From: Cellulomonas sp. JZ18
GTDB taxonomy: Bacteria; Actinomycetota; Actinomycetes; Actinomycetales; Cellulomonadaceae
DNA: 64,000 nucleotides
Reading direction: 5' to 3'
Assembly (NCBI RefSeq): GCF_009720485.1
Contig: NZ_CP045245.1
Location: 1,674,001-1,738,000, forward strand
Part shown: positions 35,901 to 43,554 of the stretch, one piece after another
Numbering within the stretch: position 1 is the stretch's first letter
Layout: each line of letters begins with the position of its first letter
Position numbers and translations under genes: made by a program
The notes under the pieces: generated by a model
Told to the model about the DNA's origin: nothing
Seen by the model: only the letters and a program-made list of their open reading frames with translations
The model's database searches: none

Positions 35901-36465
35901 GCAGCTCGAGGCGCTCGCGACGGCCGGGGCGCTCGCCGGCCTGGGCGTCGACCGGCGCGCGGGGCTGTGGGCGGCGGGGGCGCTCGCCCAGGAGGGTCCG
36001 GACACGCTGCCCGGCGTGGCCGTCGGCGTGCGGGCCCCGACGTTGCCCGGGCTCGCGGACGTCGAGGTCGCCACCGCGGACGTGTGGGCGACGGGCGTCT
36101 CGGTCGACTCCTACCCGACGCAGTTCGTCCGCGACGGCCTCGACGAGGCCGGCGTGCTGCGCGTCGAGCAGGTGTTCCGCACCGACGAGGGGCGCCGCGT
36201 GGCCGTCGCGGGCGTCGTGACGCACCGGCAGCGCCCCGGCACCGCGCAGGGTGTGACGTTCCTGTCGCTCGAGGACGAGACGGGCCTGCTCAACGTCGTG
36301 TGCTCACCGGGCCTGTGGCAGCGGTTCCGACGCACGGCACGCACCGCGAAGGCGATGGTCGTGCGCGGGCGGCTGGAGAAGGCGGACGGTGCGACGAACC
36401 TCGTGGCCGAGCACCTGAGCCCGCTGTCGCTCAAGGTGCGCACCGCGTCGCGGGACTTCCAGTGA
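32971..36465 (+). CDS. dnaE2: Error-prone DNA polymerase III alpha subunit DnaE2
   Basis: The catalytic polymerase of SOS mutagenesis. The 1164-residue protein begins with a PHP domain (YAELHAHSAFSFLDGAS and ALTDHDG). The C-family catalytic Asp pair is in PPDIDVDIESARRE (near residue 446). QVANVISYRPRSAVRD and SGGMVMCDRP are DnaE2-type blocks, followed by helix-hairpin-helix and a C-terminal OB fold. It lacks the C-terminal tau-binding tail of replicative DnaE1. The ATG overlaps imuB. Regulation is by the LexA box at the head of the operon. Confidence 0.96.
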   Translation: MTETPRRPAPTGAVPTGAVPRYAELHAHSAFSFLDGASQPEELAAEAARLGLRALALTDHDGLYGVVRFAQAARAVGLPTVFGAELHLPAPDGRRHARERRASPVPVLDAPTGTPDPRATHLLVLARGPDGYRALSRAIGEAHLRTGRKGAADHRLEELAATADGQWLVLTGCRKGAVRRALAGGDPSGVGGVAPGGLDAARRELDRLVALFGRDNVAVETSAHGDAWDAERADALAALAADAGLPLVATGNVHYATPRDADLAQALAAVRARSSLDDLDGWLPAAPTAHLRSAAEMLGLHRRHPHAVATAADLAAECAFDLSLVAPSLPPYPVPPGHTEASWLRELVRRGAHELYGPPDAERVPGAYAQLEHELRVIEDLGFPGYFLVVYDLVDFCRRNGILAQGRGSAANSAVCYVLRVTAVDPVRHGLLFERFLAPERDGPPDIDVDIESARREEVIQHVYATHGRTHAAQVANVISYRPRSAVRDAARALGYDVGQQDAWSRSIERWGSLRGPERPTSWWHLTKAGPVGPAPEVPGRPTADRHDVVPDVLPPSAAESEDIPDHVIDLAERFLRLPRHLGIHSGGMVMCDRPVIEVCPVEWARMEGRTVLQWDKEDCADAGLVKFDLLGLGMLTALRLGFTEVEKHEGVVLDLHALPYEDPYVYDLLSAADTVGVFQVESRAQMGTLPRLQPRRFYDIVVEVALIRPGPIQGGSVHPYIARVKGREPVRYLHPLLEKSLGKTLGVPLFQEQLMQMAIDVADFTPAEADQLRRAMGSKRSMERMEALRSRLMDGMARNGIAPDVREEIFDKLKAFADFGFPESHAYSFAFLVYASAWLKVHHPAAFYAGLLAAQPMGFYSPQSLVADARRHGVEVLRPDVQASDALAVVERVGPTPPGGEPRLVPAPSGTGPVAGPGVRTGTGADRPRSLAVRQGLSSVRTIGEDLARRLVDERTAHGPFADLHDLVQRVQLSTAQLEALATAGALAGLGVDRRAGLWAAGALAQEGPDTLPGVAVGVRAPTLPGLADVEVATADVWATGVSVDSYPTQFVRDGLDEAGVLRVEQVFRTDEGRRVAVAGVVTHRQRPGTAQGVTFLSLEDETGLLNVVCSPGLWQRFRRTARTAKAMVVRGRLEKADGATNLVAEHLSPLSLKVRTASRDFQ

Positions 36466-36513
36466 CGCTCCGGCGGGAGCAGGCGAGCCGTGGCCGGTGG
36501 TGACGGCGCGCGG

Positions 36514-37764
36514 TCAGGACGAGGGCGAGGTGAGCGGCGTCCCGCGCGGGCCGGGCGCGTCCTCGTCCGGGACCTCGTCACCCGGCTCGGCCTCCTCGTC
36601 GGCGTCCTCCTCGTCCATCGGCGGGTCGAGGGTGCGCAGCCGGGAGTAGATCGCCCACGCGACGGCCACGAGGGGGACGGCGATGACGGCGCCGAGGATC
36701 CCCGCCGTGAGCGTGCCCGCCGTGACCGCCAGCGCGACGACGACCGGGTGCAGCGACACCTGCTTGCCCATGATGAGCGGCTGGAGGATGTGCCCCTCGA
36801 GCTGACCGATCAGCGCGATGCCGATCCCGACGAACACCGCGCTCCACAGACCGTTCGCGGCGAGCGCCACGATCATCGCGACGACCATGGCGGCGGGCGC
36901 GCCGATGAGCGGGATGAAGGCGCCGATGAGGACGAGCACGGCCAGCGGCGCCGCCAGCGGCACGCCCAGCACCGTCAGGAGCACGAACGCGAGGACGCCG
37001 TCGGTGATGGCGATGATCACGGTCCCGCGCGTGTACCCGGAGAACGTGTACCACCCGGCCCCGCCCGCGGTGACCCAGGTCTCGCGCACCCGCATGGGCA
37101 GCTGGTTGAGGAACCACGTCCACATCTGCGTGCCGCGCGCGAGGAAGAACACGGTGCAGAACGTCGCCAGCGCCAGGGCCGTGAAGCCCTCGACGACCGA
37201 ACCCGCGCTGGCGGCGGCCTGCGAGGCGATGTCGCCGGCGTGCTCCTGCACCCACGCCACCCCGTTGTCGATCCACTCGACGATCTGGTCGTTCGTGATG
37301 GTGAAGGGCAGCGCGCCGCTCTCGAGGAAGTCGGTGATCTGGTCGATGCCGGTCTCGAACTGCCGCGCCAGGTCGTTCCACTGCGTCGCGATCGAGAAAC
37401 CGACGTACGTGAGCATGCCGAGGAAGAACAGGATCCCGGCGAGCAGGGCGAGCGCCGTCGCGAGGCCCCGCGGCATGACCCGGCCCATGCCGTCGACGAG
37501 GGGGCGCAGCACCGCGGTGAACACCAGCGCGAGGAAGACGGCGACGAACAGCAGCTGCACGCGCGAGGTGGCGTAGAACACGAGCACGACCGCCGCCACC
37601 ACCACGAGCAGCCGCCACGACACGCCGGCCGCCTGCCGCAGCCAGCGCGGTGCGGGCTCGTCCGCGCCCACGACGTGCGGGTTGCGGCGTCCACCCGCGA
37701 CCCGCCGCGCCACGGGGTTGACCGCGCTCGCGCGCGGGCGCGAGGCGTTCGTCACGTCGGCCAT
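36514..37764 (-). CDS. AI-2E family transporter (YdiK/TqsA type permease)
   Basis: A 416-residue inner-membrane protein with about eight helices: two near the start (about 48-95), then a soluble helical stretch, then a C-terminal cluster. The family region LIGAFIPLIGAPAAMVVAMI and GHILQPLIMGKQVSLHPVVV is clear. Members export autoinducer-2 or act as ion antiporters; substrate is unknown here. The C-terminal tail of 40 residues is strongly acidic (MDEEDADEEAEPGDE). A GGAGG site lies before the ATG. Confidence 0.92.
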   Translation of the reverse strand: MADVTNASRPRASAVNPVARRVAGGRRNPHVVGADEPAPRWLRQAAGVSWRLLVVVAAVVLVFYATSRVQLLFVAVFLALVFTAVLRPLVDGMGRVMPRGLATALALLAGILFFLGMLTYVGFSIATQWNDLARQFETGIDQITDFLESGALPFTITNDQIVEWIDNGVAWVQEHAGDIASQAAASAGSVVEGFTALALATFCTVFFLARGTQMWTWFLNQLPMRVRETWVTAGGAGWYTFSGYTRGTVIIAITDGVLAFVLLTVLGVPLAAPLAVLVLIGAFIPLIGAPAAMVVAMIVALAANGLWSAVFVGIGIALIGQLEGHILQPLIMGKQVSLHPVVVALAVTAGTLTAGILGAVIAVPLVAVAWAIYSRLRTLDPPMDEEDADEEAEPGDEVPDEDAPGPRGTPLTSPSS

Positions 37765-37968
37765 GCAGCGCCTCCGCCCGTCGTCGATGCCCTCACCCCG
37801 CAGTCTGCCCCCGCCGCACCCGACCGGCGCGGCGGTGCGCCGTCCGGCCCCGTCACGTCCGCCGGCAGGACGGCGACCGTGCGCGAGGGTCGATGCGGGG
37901 ATCGCGCCCGTGCCGTGCTATGTTTTCTGCCGCGCCGAGGGGCCCGCGAGGGTCACCGAGGTCCACCT

Positions 37969-38052
37969 GTCCGGGTGGCGGAATGGCAGACGCGCTAGCT
38001 TGAGGTGCTAGTGCCCGTATAGGGCGTGGGGGTTCAAGTCCCCCTCCGGACA
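37969..38052 (+). tRNA. tRNA-Leu (anticodon GAG)
   Basis: An 84-nt class II tRNA. The 7-bp acceptor stem pairs GTCCGGG with TCCGGAC (one G-U), discriminator A. The anticodon stem CTAGC/GCTAG closes the loop TTGAGGT, giving anticodon GAG for CUC codons. A long variable arm (GCCC/GGGC) and the T arm GGGGG-TTCAAGT-CCCCC fit leucine tRNA. The 3' CCA is not encoded. Confidence 0.96.
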
Positions 38053-38067
38053 CTCGTTGAGACAGCG

Positions 38068-38107
38068 ACGACGACGGCCCCGACCACACGGTCGGGGCCG
38101 TCGTCGT
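38068..38107 (+). terminator. Terminator of the tRNA-Leu gene
   Basis: A perfect 18-bp stem (38068-38085 with 38090-38107) with an ACAC loop starts 16 nt after the tRNA. It can also serve the convergent small membrane gene. Confidence 0.8.
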
Positions 38108-38138
38108 TCGTCGCGGGCCCGGTGGTCAGAGGCGCCCG

Positions 38139-38462
38139 TCAGCGGCGCGCCGGCCGGCGGTCGAGTCGCCCCGCCAGTGCGTACAGCCCCACGGCGAGGG
38201 TGCAGAACCCGCAGTACCGCAGGACGGCGCCGGGCCACGAGGCCCACAGCGCGGGGTCCGCGGCCACGACGGCGGCGAGCAGCGCGACGGTGCCGAAGGC
38301 GGCCGCTGTCAGGGCGATCATGCGCAGGTTCGTCATCGTCGACCGTCCCACCTCCGGCGTCGGTGCCGGCCCTGCCGGCGTCGGTGCCGGCGTGCTCAGC
38401 ATGGGGTGCCGCACGGCCGTCGGCACGTCGACGCCGTCGTCGCTGCGGTGCACGGCGGTCAC
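38139..38462 (-). CDS. Small hypothetical membrane protein
   Basis: The longest reading gives 107 residues from a GTG at 38462. The first 42 residues are Pro/Thr rich and unstructured. The C-terminal 65 residues, which could start independently at an ATG at 38336 (MTNLRMIALTAAAFGTVALL), contain two membrane helices separated by a short PALWASWPG turn. A CGFC pair lies at the start of the second helix. GGAGG is 15 nt before the inner ATG, a poor spacing, so the start is unresolved. I do not recognise the family. Confidence 0.55.
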   Translation of the reverse strand: MTAVHRSDDGVDVPTAVRHPMLSTPAPTPAGPAPTPEVGRSTMTNLRMIALTAAAFGTVALLAAVVAADPALWASWPGAVLRYCGFCTLAVGLYALAGRLDRRPARR

Positions 38463-38517
38463 GGAGCCGGTGCGCGTCCTGCGGGACGGGCCGCGCGCAC
38501 CGACGAGGAGGTCGGCG

Positions 38518-38696
38518 ATGGTGACGGCTCCGGTGCTGGTGGTCGGTGCATCGGGCGGGGCAGCCTCACGGTGGCCGCGGTCCGCGCTCCGGGCCGGTAC
38601 GTCACCGGCTGCGCCGAACCCGTCAGCGGCATGCTGCGCGAGCTGCGCATCGACGCGGTGCGCATCGCGCGGACGGTGGCGCGCACGCGGGCCTGA
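38518..38696 (+). CDS. Possible small protein, frame apparently interrupted
   Basis: The 313-nt stretch between the small membrane gene and the PAP2 gene holds one candidate. GAGGAGG (38505-38511) lies 6 nt before an ATG that reads MVTAPVLVVGASGG. After the G4 run at 38557-38560 another frame continues as SLTVAAVRAPGRYVTGCAEP to a stop at 38696. One extra G would join them into about 59 residues. As written, the first frame reads on into the PAP2 gene. I do not recognise the product; the case rests on the ribosome site. Confidence 0.3.
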
Positions 38697-38763
38697 GCCT
38701 CGCCGCGTGGGGCCCGCGCCGGCGCCGTCCGCCCCCGGACCTGCCGGTGCGGCGGGACCGACC

Positions 38764-38769
38764 TACTCT
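38764..38769 (+). promoter_or_regulatory. -10 box TACTCT, leaderless start at 38776
   Basis: TACTCT is 6 nt before the ATG of the PAP2 gene. Confidence 0.55.
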
Positions 38770-38775
38770 CTCGGG

Positions 38776-39545
38776 ATGGCGGGGGAGCGAGGGACGCGGG
38801 TGCACGAGGACCTGCGGGCGGCGTGGCAGGCCGGGTCGCCGTGGCGGCGGGCGGCACGCGCCGTCGCGTCGGCCGCGGTGCTGGCGCTGCCCGTGGCCGC
38901 CGTCGCGTGGGCGGTGCGCGCGCAGTCCTCGACCGTGCACCGCCTCGACGTGCGGGCGGTGGCGGCGGCGACGGATGCGACGCGCGACGCGCCGGCCCTG
39001 CACGACGCGCTCGTCGTCGGGCAGGAGGTGACGCAGCCGGTCTGGCTCGTGCTCGCGGGGTGCGCGCTGTGCGGCTGGGTGTGGCGCCGGCACGGTCTGC
39101 CGACGCGTGCGCTGTGGGGCGCCGTCACGCTGCTCGTGTCGTGGGGGACGACGGCGGCGGTGAAGCTGCTCGTGCAGCGGGCGCGGCCCACCGTGCACGA
39201 CCCGCTCGCGCACGCGGACGGGTTCAGCTTCCCGTCGGGGCACGCGAACATGGCCGCGACCGCGGGCGTCGTGCTCACGGTCGTCGCGTGGCCCGTCCTG
39301 GGGCGTCGGGGACGCGTCGTGGTCCCGGCGGTCGCGGGGGCGTGGCGGCCGTGACCGCGGCGGACCGCGTGCTGCTGGGCGTGCACCACCCGTCGGACGT
39401 CGTCGCCGGGCTGCTGCTGGGTGCCGCGGTCGCGGTCGGCTCGTGGTCCGCGTACCGGGGGAGCGCTCGGGCGGGCTGGGCGACGCCCACCCGCGGCCGG
39501 GCCGCCCGGGCCGGCATGGCGCCCGCCCCGGAGCCGGTGCCGTGA
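38776..39545 (+). pseudogene. PAP2-family phosphatase, broken by a frameshift near 39336-39340
   Basis: Membrane phosphatase of the PAP2 superfamily (lipid phosphate or undecaprenyl-PP type). The first frame gives helices, KLLVQRARPTVHDPL (motif C1, K-x6-RP) and FSFPSGHANMAA (motif C2, PSGH), then stops at 39354. The third motif, LLGVHHPSDVVAG (C3 with the nucleophile-activating His and Asp), continues in a different frame to 39545. One more G in the run 39336-39340 joins them as VAGGVAAVTAADRVLLGV, giving 256 residues. The second frame's stop overlaps the next start as GTGA, which supports it as the real end. Assembly error is more likely than gene decay. Confidence 0.8.
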
Positions 39546-40564
39546 GCCCGGGCGGTGGGGGCGACGACCGGCTGCGGGACCACGCCCACGGCTGCCTCGC
39601 CGGCGTCGCGCTCGGGGACGCGCTCGGCATGCCCGTCGAGGGCTGGACCCGCGCCCGCATCGCCGCCGAGCTCGGTGTCGTCGACCGCCTGCTGCCCGGC
39701 ACCGACCGCGGCATGGCGACGGGGACGGTCACCGACGACACCGAGCAGACCCTCATGCTCGCCGCGGCGCTCACCGAGACGGGCGGCGTCCCGCGGGTGG
39801 ACGTCGTGGTCCGTCACCTGCTCGCGTGGGTCGACGCCGCGGGGCCCCGGGCGGACGCGGTCATCGGACCCAGCACGGCCGCCGCGCTGACCCTCCTGCG
39901 GGCCGGCGCCGACCCGCGCACCACCGGCCGCTCCGGGCGGACGAACGGCGCCGCGATGCGTGTGGCGCCCGTGGGCGTCGTCGTCCCGACGGAGGACCTC
40001 GACGCCCTGGTCGACGCCGTCGAGGAGACGTGCGTCATGTCGCACCACACGAGCGAGGCGCTCGCGGGCGCCGCCGCCGTGGCCGCGGTCGTCAGCTCCG
40101 CGCTCGCGCAGCCCGGCGCCGACCTGGACGGGCACGTCGCGGTCGCCCGGGCGGCCGCGGCGCTGGCGGGCCGTCGCGGCACGCCCGCCGCCGGGCCGCG
40201 CCTGCTCGCCGCGCTCGACGCCGCCGTGGAGGTCGCGCGCACCGCCGCCGACGACGAGGACTTCCTGCGCCGCCTCGTCGACGAGGTCGGCACGTCGGTC
40301 GCCGCCGTGGAGTCGGTGCCGGCCGCGGTCGCGTGCCTGGTGCGGGCCGACGCCGACCCGTGGCGCGCGGCGGTGCTGGGGGCGAGCGCGGGCGGGGACG
40401 CGGACACGGTGGCGTCCATGGCGGCGGGCATGGCGGGGGCCGTCGCGGGGCTCGACGCGCTCCCGGCCGAGCCGCTCGGGCGCGTCGTCGCCGTGAACAG
40501 GCTGGACCTCGCGCCCGTCGCCGAGCGGCTGGTCGTGCTGCGCCGGCTCCGCGTCGCGACGTAG
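39542..40564 (+). CDS. ADP-ribosylglycohydrolase family protein (DraG-like)
   Basis: Removes ADP-ribose from proteins or small molecules. The 340-residue all-helical protein has the first family block GCLAGVALGDALGMPVEG, metal ligands in TDDTEQTL (TDDT), a CVMSHHTSEA block and the C-terminal GGDADTVASMAAGM (G-D-x-D-T), which completes the two-metal site. All metal-binding residues are present, so activity is expected. The GTG overlaps the PAP2 stop by 4 nt, so translational coupling is likely. The substrate is unknown; no partner ADP-ribosyltransferase is seen nearby. Confidence 0.92.
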   Translation: MSPGGGGDDRLRDHAHGCLAGVALGDALGMPVEGWTRARIAAELGVVDRLLPGTDRGMATGTVTDDTEQTLMLAAALTETGGVPRVDVVVRHLLAWVDAAGPRADAVIGPSTAAALTLLRAGADPRTTGRSGRTNGAAMRVAPVGVVVPTEDLDALVDAVEETCVMSHHTSEALAGAAAVAAVVSSALAQPGADLDGHVAVARAAAALAGRRGTPAAGPRLLAALDAAVEVARTAADDEDFLRRLVDEVGTSVAAVESVPAAVACLVRADADPWRAAVLGASAGGDADTVASMAAGMAGAVAGLDALPAEPLGRVVAVNRLDLAPVAERLVVLRRLRVAT

Positions 40565-40661
40565 CGACGCCCCGGGGGCCTCGTGCCGCGGGCGCGGGTC
40601 GGGCACGCTGGCGCCGGGCGCACCGCGCGCGTGACGCGGCGCGTGCCGAGGAGGAGGCGTC

Positions 40662-41288
40662 GTGCCGCTGGACCTCAAGAGGGAGATCCCCGCCTACCGC
40701 GCCCGGCGCGGCACGCCGGAGCTCGTCACCGTCCCGCCGCTGCAGTACCTCATGGTCGACGGCCACGGGGACCCCAACACGGCGCCGGAGTACCAGGACG
40801 CCCTGCGCACGCTCTACCCGGTGGCGTACACGCTCAAGTTCCTCAGCCGGCGCGAGCTCGGGCGCGACCACGTCGTGATGCCGCTCGAGGCGCTGTGGTG
40901 GGCCGACGACATGGCGGCGTTCACGACCGCCCGCGACAAGTCCCGGTGGAGCTGGACCGCGATGATCCTGGTCCCCGACTGGATCACCGCCGAGCACGTC
41001 GAGGACGCGCGCGCCACGGTCGCCGCCAAGGGCGGTGCCCCCGCGCTGGACGCGCTGCGCCTCGAGCGGCTCGACGAGGGCCTGTGCGTCCAGACGCTGC
41101 ACGTCGGCCCCTACGACGCCGAGGGTCCCGTGCTGGCGGAGATCCACGACCGCTTCGTGCCGGACCACGGCCTGCGGATGACGGGCCGGCACCACGAGGT
41201 CTACCTCAGCGACGCGCGCCGGACCGCGCCCGAGCGGCTGCGCACGATCCTGCGCCAGCCGGTGACGCGGGACGCCGCGGACGGGTGA
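40662..41288 (+). CDS. GyrI-like small-molecule-binding domain protein
   Basis: A 208-residue cytosolic protein of the GyrI-like/SRPBCC-shaped group found in many actinobacteria: VTVPPLQYLMVDGHGDPNT near the start, then KFLSRRELGRDHVVMPLEAL and VQTLHVGPYDAEGPVL, which form the twin beta-alpha-beta repeats of the ligand pocket. Related domains bind drugs or inhibit gyrase, but the bacterial stand-alone members are mostly uncharacterised. A strong GAGGAGGAGG site lies before the GTG. It is just upstream of the SMC operon but has its own start and is separated by about 105 nt with a promoter. Confidence 0.85.
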   Translation: MPLDLKREIPAYRARRGTPELVTVPPLQYLMVDGHGDPNTAPEYQDALRTLYPVAYTLKFLSRRELGRDHVVMPLEALWWADDMAAFTTARDKSRWSWTAMILVPDWITAEHVEDARATVAAKGGAPALDALRLERLDEGLCVQTLHVGPYDAEGPVLAEIHDRFVPDHGLRMTGRHHEVYLSDARRTAPERLRTILRQPVTRDAADG

Positions 41289-41379
41289 CGCGCTGGGGGC
41301 GCGTCCTGTTCGCCCACCTCTGAGCGGTCCCGCCGCCCCCGGCCGCCGGCCCGTGTCCCGGGGCGCTCCGCGCGCCGCC

Positions 41380-41385
41380 TACGCT
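41380..41385 (+). promoter_or_regulatory. -10 box TACGCT of the jetABC operon
   Basis: TACGCT is 8 nt before the ATG at 41394; the operon mRNA is probably leaderless. Confidence 0.5.
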
Positions 41386-41393
41386 GTCCGCCG

Positions 41394-42869
41394 ATGATCA
41401 CTCGTGCCGAAGGGGCGTACCTGGGCGCCGTGCGCGCGTTCCGGAACCCCATGCTGGACCTGCTGCACAAGCGGCACGCACCCCTCGTGGTGTCCCTGCT
41501 GTCGGTCCTCTTCACGGCCGAGCGCCCCACCGTGCCCGTCGCCGACGCGCACACCGAGATCGCCGACGCCCTCGACCAGCTGCGCGCCGCGGGGCACGGC
41601 GACGACCTGCCGACCGGGTCGGCCCGCGACCTGTGCCGGCAGTGGGCCGACGCCGGGTGGCTCGTGCGGCAGGTGCTCGACGACGACGTCGAGGCGTACC
41701 GGCTGTCCGCGCACGCCGTCGGCGCCCTCGAGGTCGCGGGACGCGCCGGCGGTGCCCGCGCGCGGGTGTCGCAGTCGCGCGTGCGCACGCTCCTCGACGC
41801 CGTGGAGCGGCTCGCCCAGGACGCCGACCCGGACGTGCTCGTGCGCATCGCACGCCTCGACGCCGAGATCGCGCGGCTGCGCGAGGAGCTCGCGCGGCTC
41901 GAGCGCACCGGCACGGTCGACCCGGTCGACGACGAGACGCTCCTCGAGGAGGCGGAGAACGTCCTGCACCTCGTGCGCGAGCTGCCCGCGGACTTCGCGC
42001 GCGTCGCCGAGTCCATCAAGGCCATGCAGCGCGACGTCGTGACGGCCCTGCGCCAGGACGAGCGCCCCACGGGGGCGGTGCTGCGCGAGTACCTCGAACG
42101 CGGCGAGCACGTCATGGAGTCGACGGCCGAGGGGCGCGCGTTCGCGGGGGCGCTGCGGCTCATCGGCGACCCGCAGCGCCTCGACGCGCTCGCGGGGCAG
42201 ATCGACGTCGTGCTGCGGCACCGCTTCACGCGTCGGCTGCCGGCGCAGCAGCGCACCGAGCTGCGCGAGATCGTCCGTCGCATCGAGCAGGGCCTGGACC
42301 AGGTGTTCGCCGCGCAGCGGGAGGCGTCCTACGTCATCACGGCGCAGGTGCGTCACCACGACCCGCTGCGCGACCGGCAGGTCGACGCGCTGCTGCGCGA
42401 CGTGATGGCCGGGCTGCAGGAGTGGGTGCCGGGCGCGCGCCGCGGCCAGCCGGTCGACCCGCTGCGCCGCCTGCCCGTCGCCGAGGTCGAGCACCTGCGC
42501 CAGAGCGTCGGTGACCCGCGGCCGCCGGAGCCGCCGGCGCCGCTGGTGGACTGGGACGACGAGCTGGACGCGGTCGCCGCGCACGACGAGGCGCGCGCGT
42601 GGGGCGGGCCGCACTACGCGGAGCTGGAGGCGCACCTGCACGCGTCCGCCGGCGCGGACGGGACGGCCGACGTCGCGGCCGCGTTCCGGTCGGCGCCGTC
42701 GGACGCGCGCCGGCCCGTGGACCTGCTCGGGCTGCTGGAGATCGCGCACCGGCACGGCATGACGGAGACCGGGGAGGTCGCGTTCGTCGACGCGGTCCGC
42801 CCCGACGGGACGGCTCGGCGCCTGGCGTTCGGCGCGGTGACCACGCGGATCGGGGACGACGATGAGTGA
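41394..42869 (+). CDS. jetA: JetA/MksF (DUF3375), kleisin-like subunit of an SMC complex
   Basis: Bridges the SMC heads of a Wadjet/MksBEF condensin-like complex. The 491-residue DUF3375 protein opens [20 protein letters not shown], a typical N-terminal winged-helix block. The middle has long helices with heptad pattern ([20 protein letters not shown], about 155-190), then a C-terminal domain ending [13 protein letters not shown]. It is first of three overlapping genes (8-nt then 4-nt overlaps). In known Wadjet operons a fourth gene, jetD, encodes the nuclease; it is absent on both sides here. Confidence 0.92.
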   Translation: MITRAEGAYLGAVRAFRNPMLDLLHKRHAPLVVSLLSVLFTAERPTVPVADAHTEIADALDQLRAAGHGDDLPTGSARDLCRQWADAGWLVRQVLDDDVEAYRLSAHAVGALEVAGRAGGARARVSQSRVRTLLDAVERLAQDADPDVLVRIARLDAEIARLREELARLERTGTVDPVDDETLLEEAENVLHLVRELPADFARVAESIKAMQRDVVTALRQDERPTGAVLREYLERGEHVMESTAEGRAFAGALRLIGDPQRLDALAGQIDVVLRHRFTRRLPAQQRTELREIVRRIEQGLDQVFAAQREASYVITAQVRHHDPLRDRQVDALLRDVMAGLQEWVPGARRGQPVDPLRRLPVAEVEHLRQSVGDPRPPEPPAPLVDWDDELDAVAAHDEARAWGGPHYAELEAHLHASAGADGTADVAAAFRSAPSDARRPVDLLGLLEIAHRHGMTETGEVAFVDAVRPDGTARRLAFGAVTTRIGDDDE

Positions 42870-43554
42870 GACGACGGACCTGACGGACGTCGAGGAGGCG
42901 CCCGGCGACGTCGCCGCCGAGGAGCGCGAGGCGGCGTTCATCGCCCCCGTGCCCATGGAGGAGGACCCCGCCGAGCTGTTCGCGGGGGACACCGGCACGC
43001 TCGACGCCGACGTGCGGCGCGTGCTCGTGCGCCTGCTGCAGCGCCGGTTCCTGCTGGCCGAGCGCAGCCCCGCCCAGTGGCGCACGCTCCTGGAGAACCA
43101 GCACGTCGTCGAGTCGCGCCTGCACGACCTGTTCGTCCGGCTCGTCGTCGACCACGAGCGCGGCGTCGCGTACAAGCAGCAGGTGCGCTCGGCGGAGCTC
43201 GACGTGCCGGTGCTGCTGCGCGACGACGCCTACAGCCGCGCCGAGACCCTCGTCCTCGTGCACCTGCGCACGGTCTACCAGCGCGGGCAGGGCGCCGGGC
43301 AGACGTCGGTGCGGGTGGACGTCGAGGAGATCGAGCAGACCGCGCTGACGTACTTCGACGCCGACGACACGAACGTCGCCGCCCACCAGCGCGAGATCCG
43401 CGCCGCCGTCGCGCGCCTGGCCAAGGAGGGCATCGTCGAGGAGGAGTCCGAGGGGCGCTACCGCGTGTCGCCGCTCGTGGAGATCGTGCTGAGCACCGAG
43501 CGGCTCGGCGAGCTGCGCACGTGGCTGCGCGCGCAGACGGAGGTGGCCCGATGA
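42862..43554 (+). CDS. jetB: JetB/MksE (DUF4194), winged-helix subunit of an SMC complex
   Basis: A 230-residue DUF4194 protein. An acidic N-terminal stretch is followed by tandem winged-helix domains: [20 protein letters not shown], then [20 protein letters not shown] and the late [20 protein letters not shown] wing. MksE-type proteins bind the kleisin and control ring closure. The ATG overlaps jetA by 8 nt and the stop overlaps jetC as ATGA, so the three products are made in a fixed ratio. Confidence 0.92.
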   Translation: MSETTDLTDVEEAPGDVAAEEREAAFIAPVPMEEDPAELFAGDTGTLDADVRRVLVRLLQRRFLLAERSPAQWRTLLENQHVVESRLHDLFVRLVVDHERGVAYKQQVRSAELDVPVLLRDDAYSRAETLVLVHLRTVYQRGQGAGQTSVRVDVEEIEQTALTYFDADDTNVAAHQREIRAAVARLAKEGIVEEESEGRYRVSPLVEIVLSTERLGELRTWLRAQTEVAR

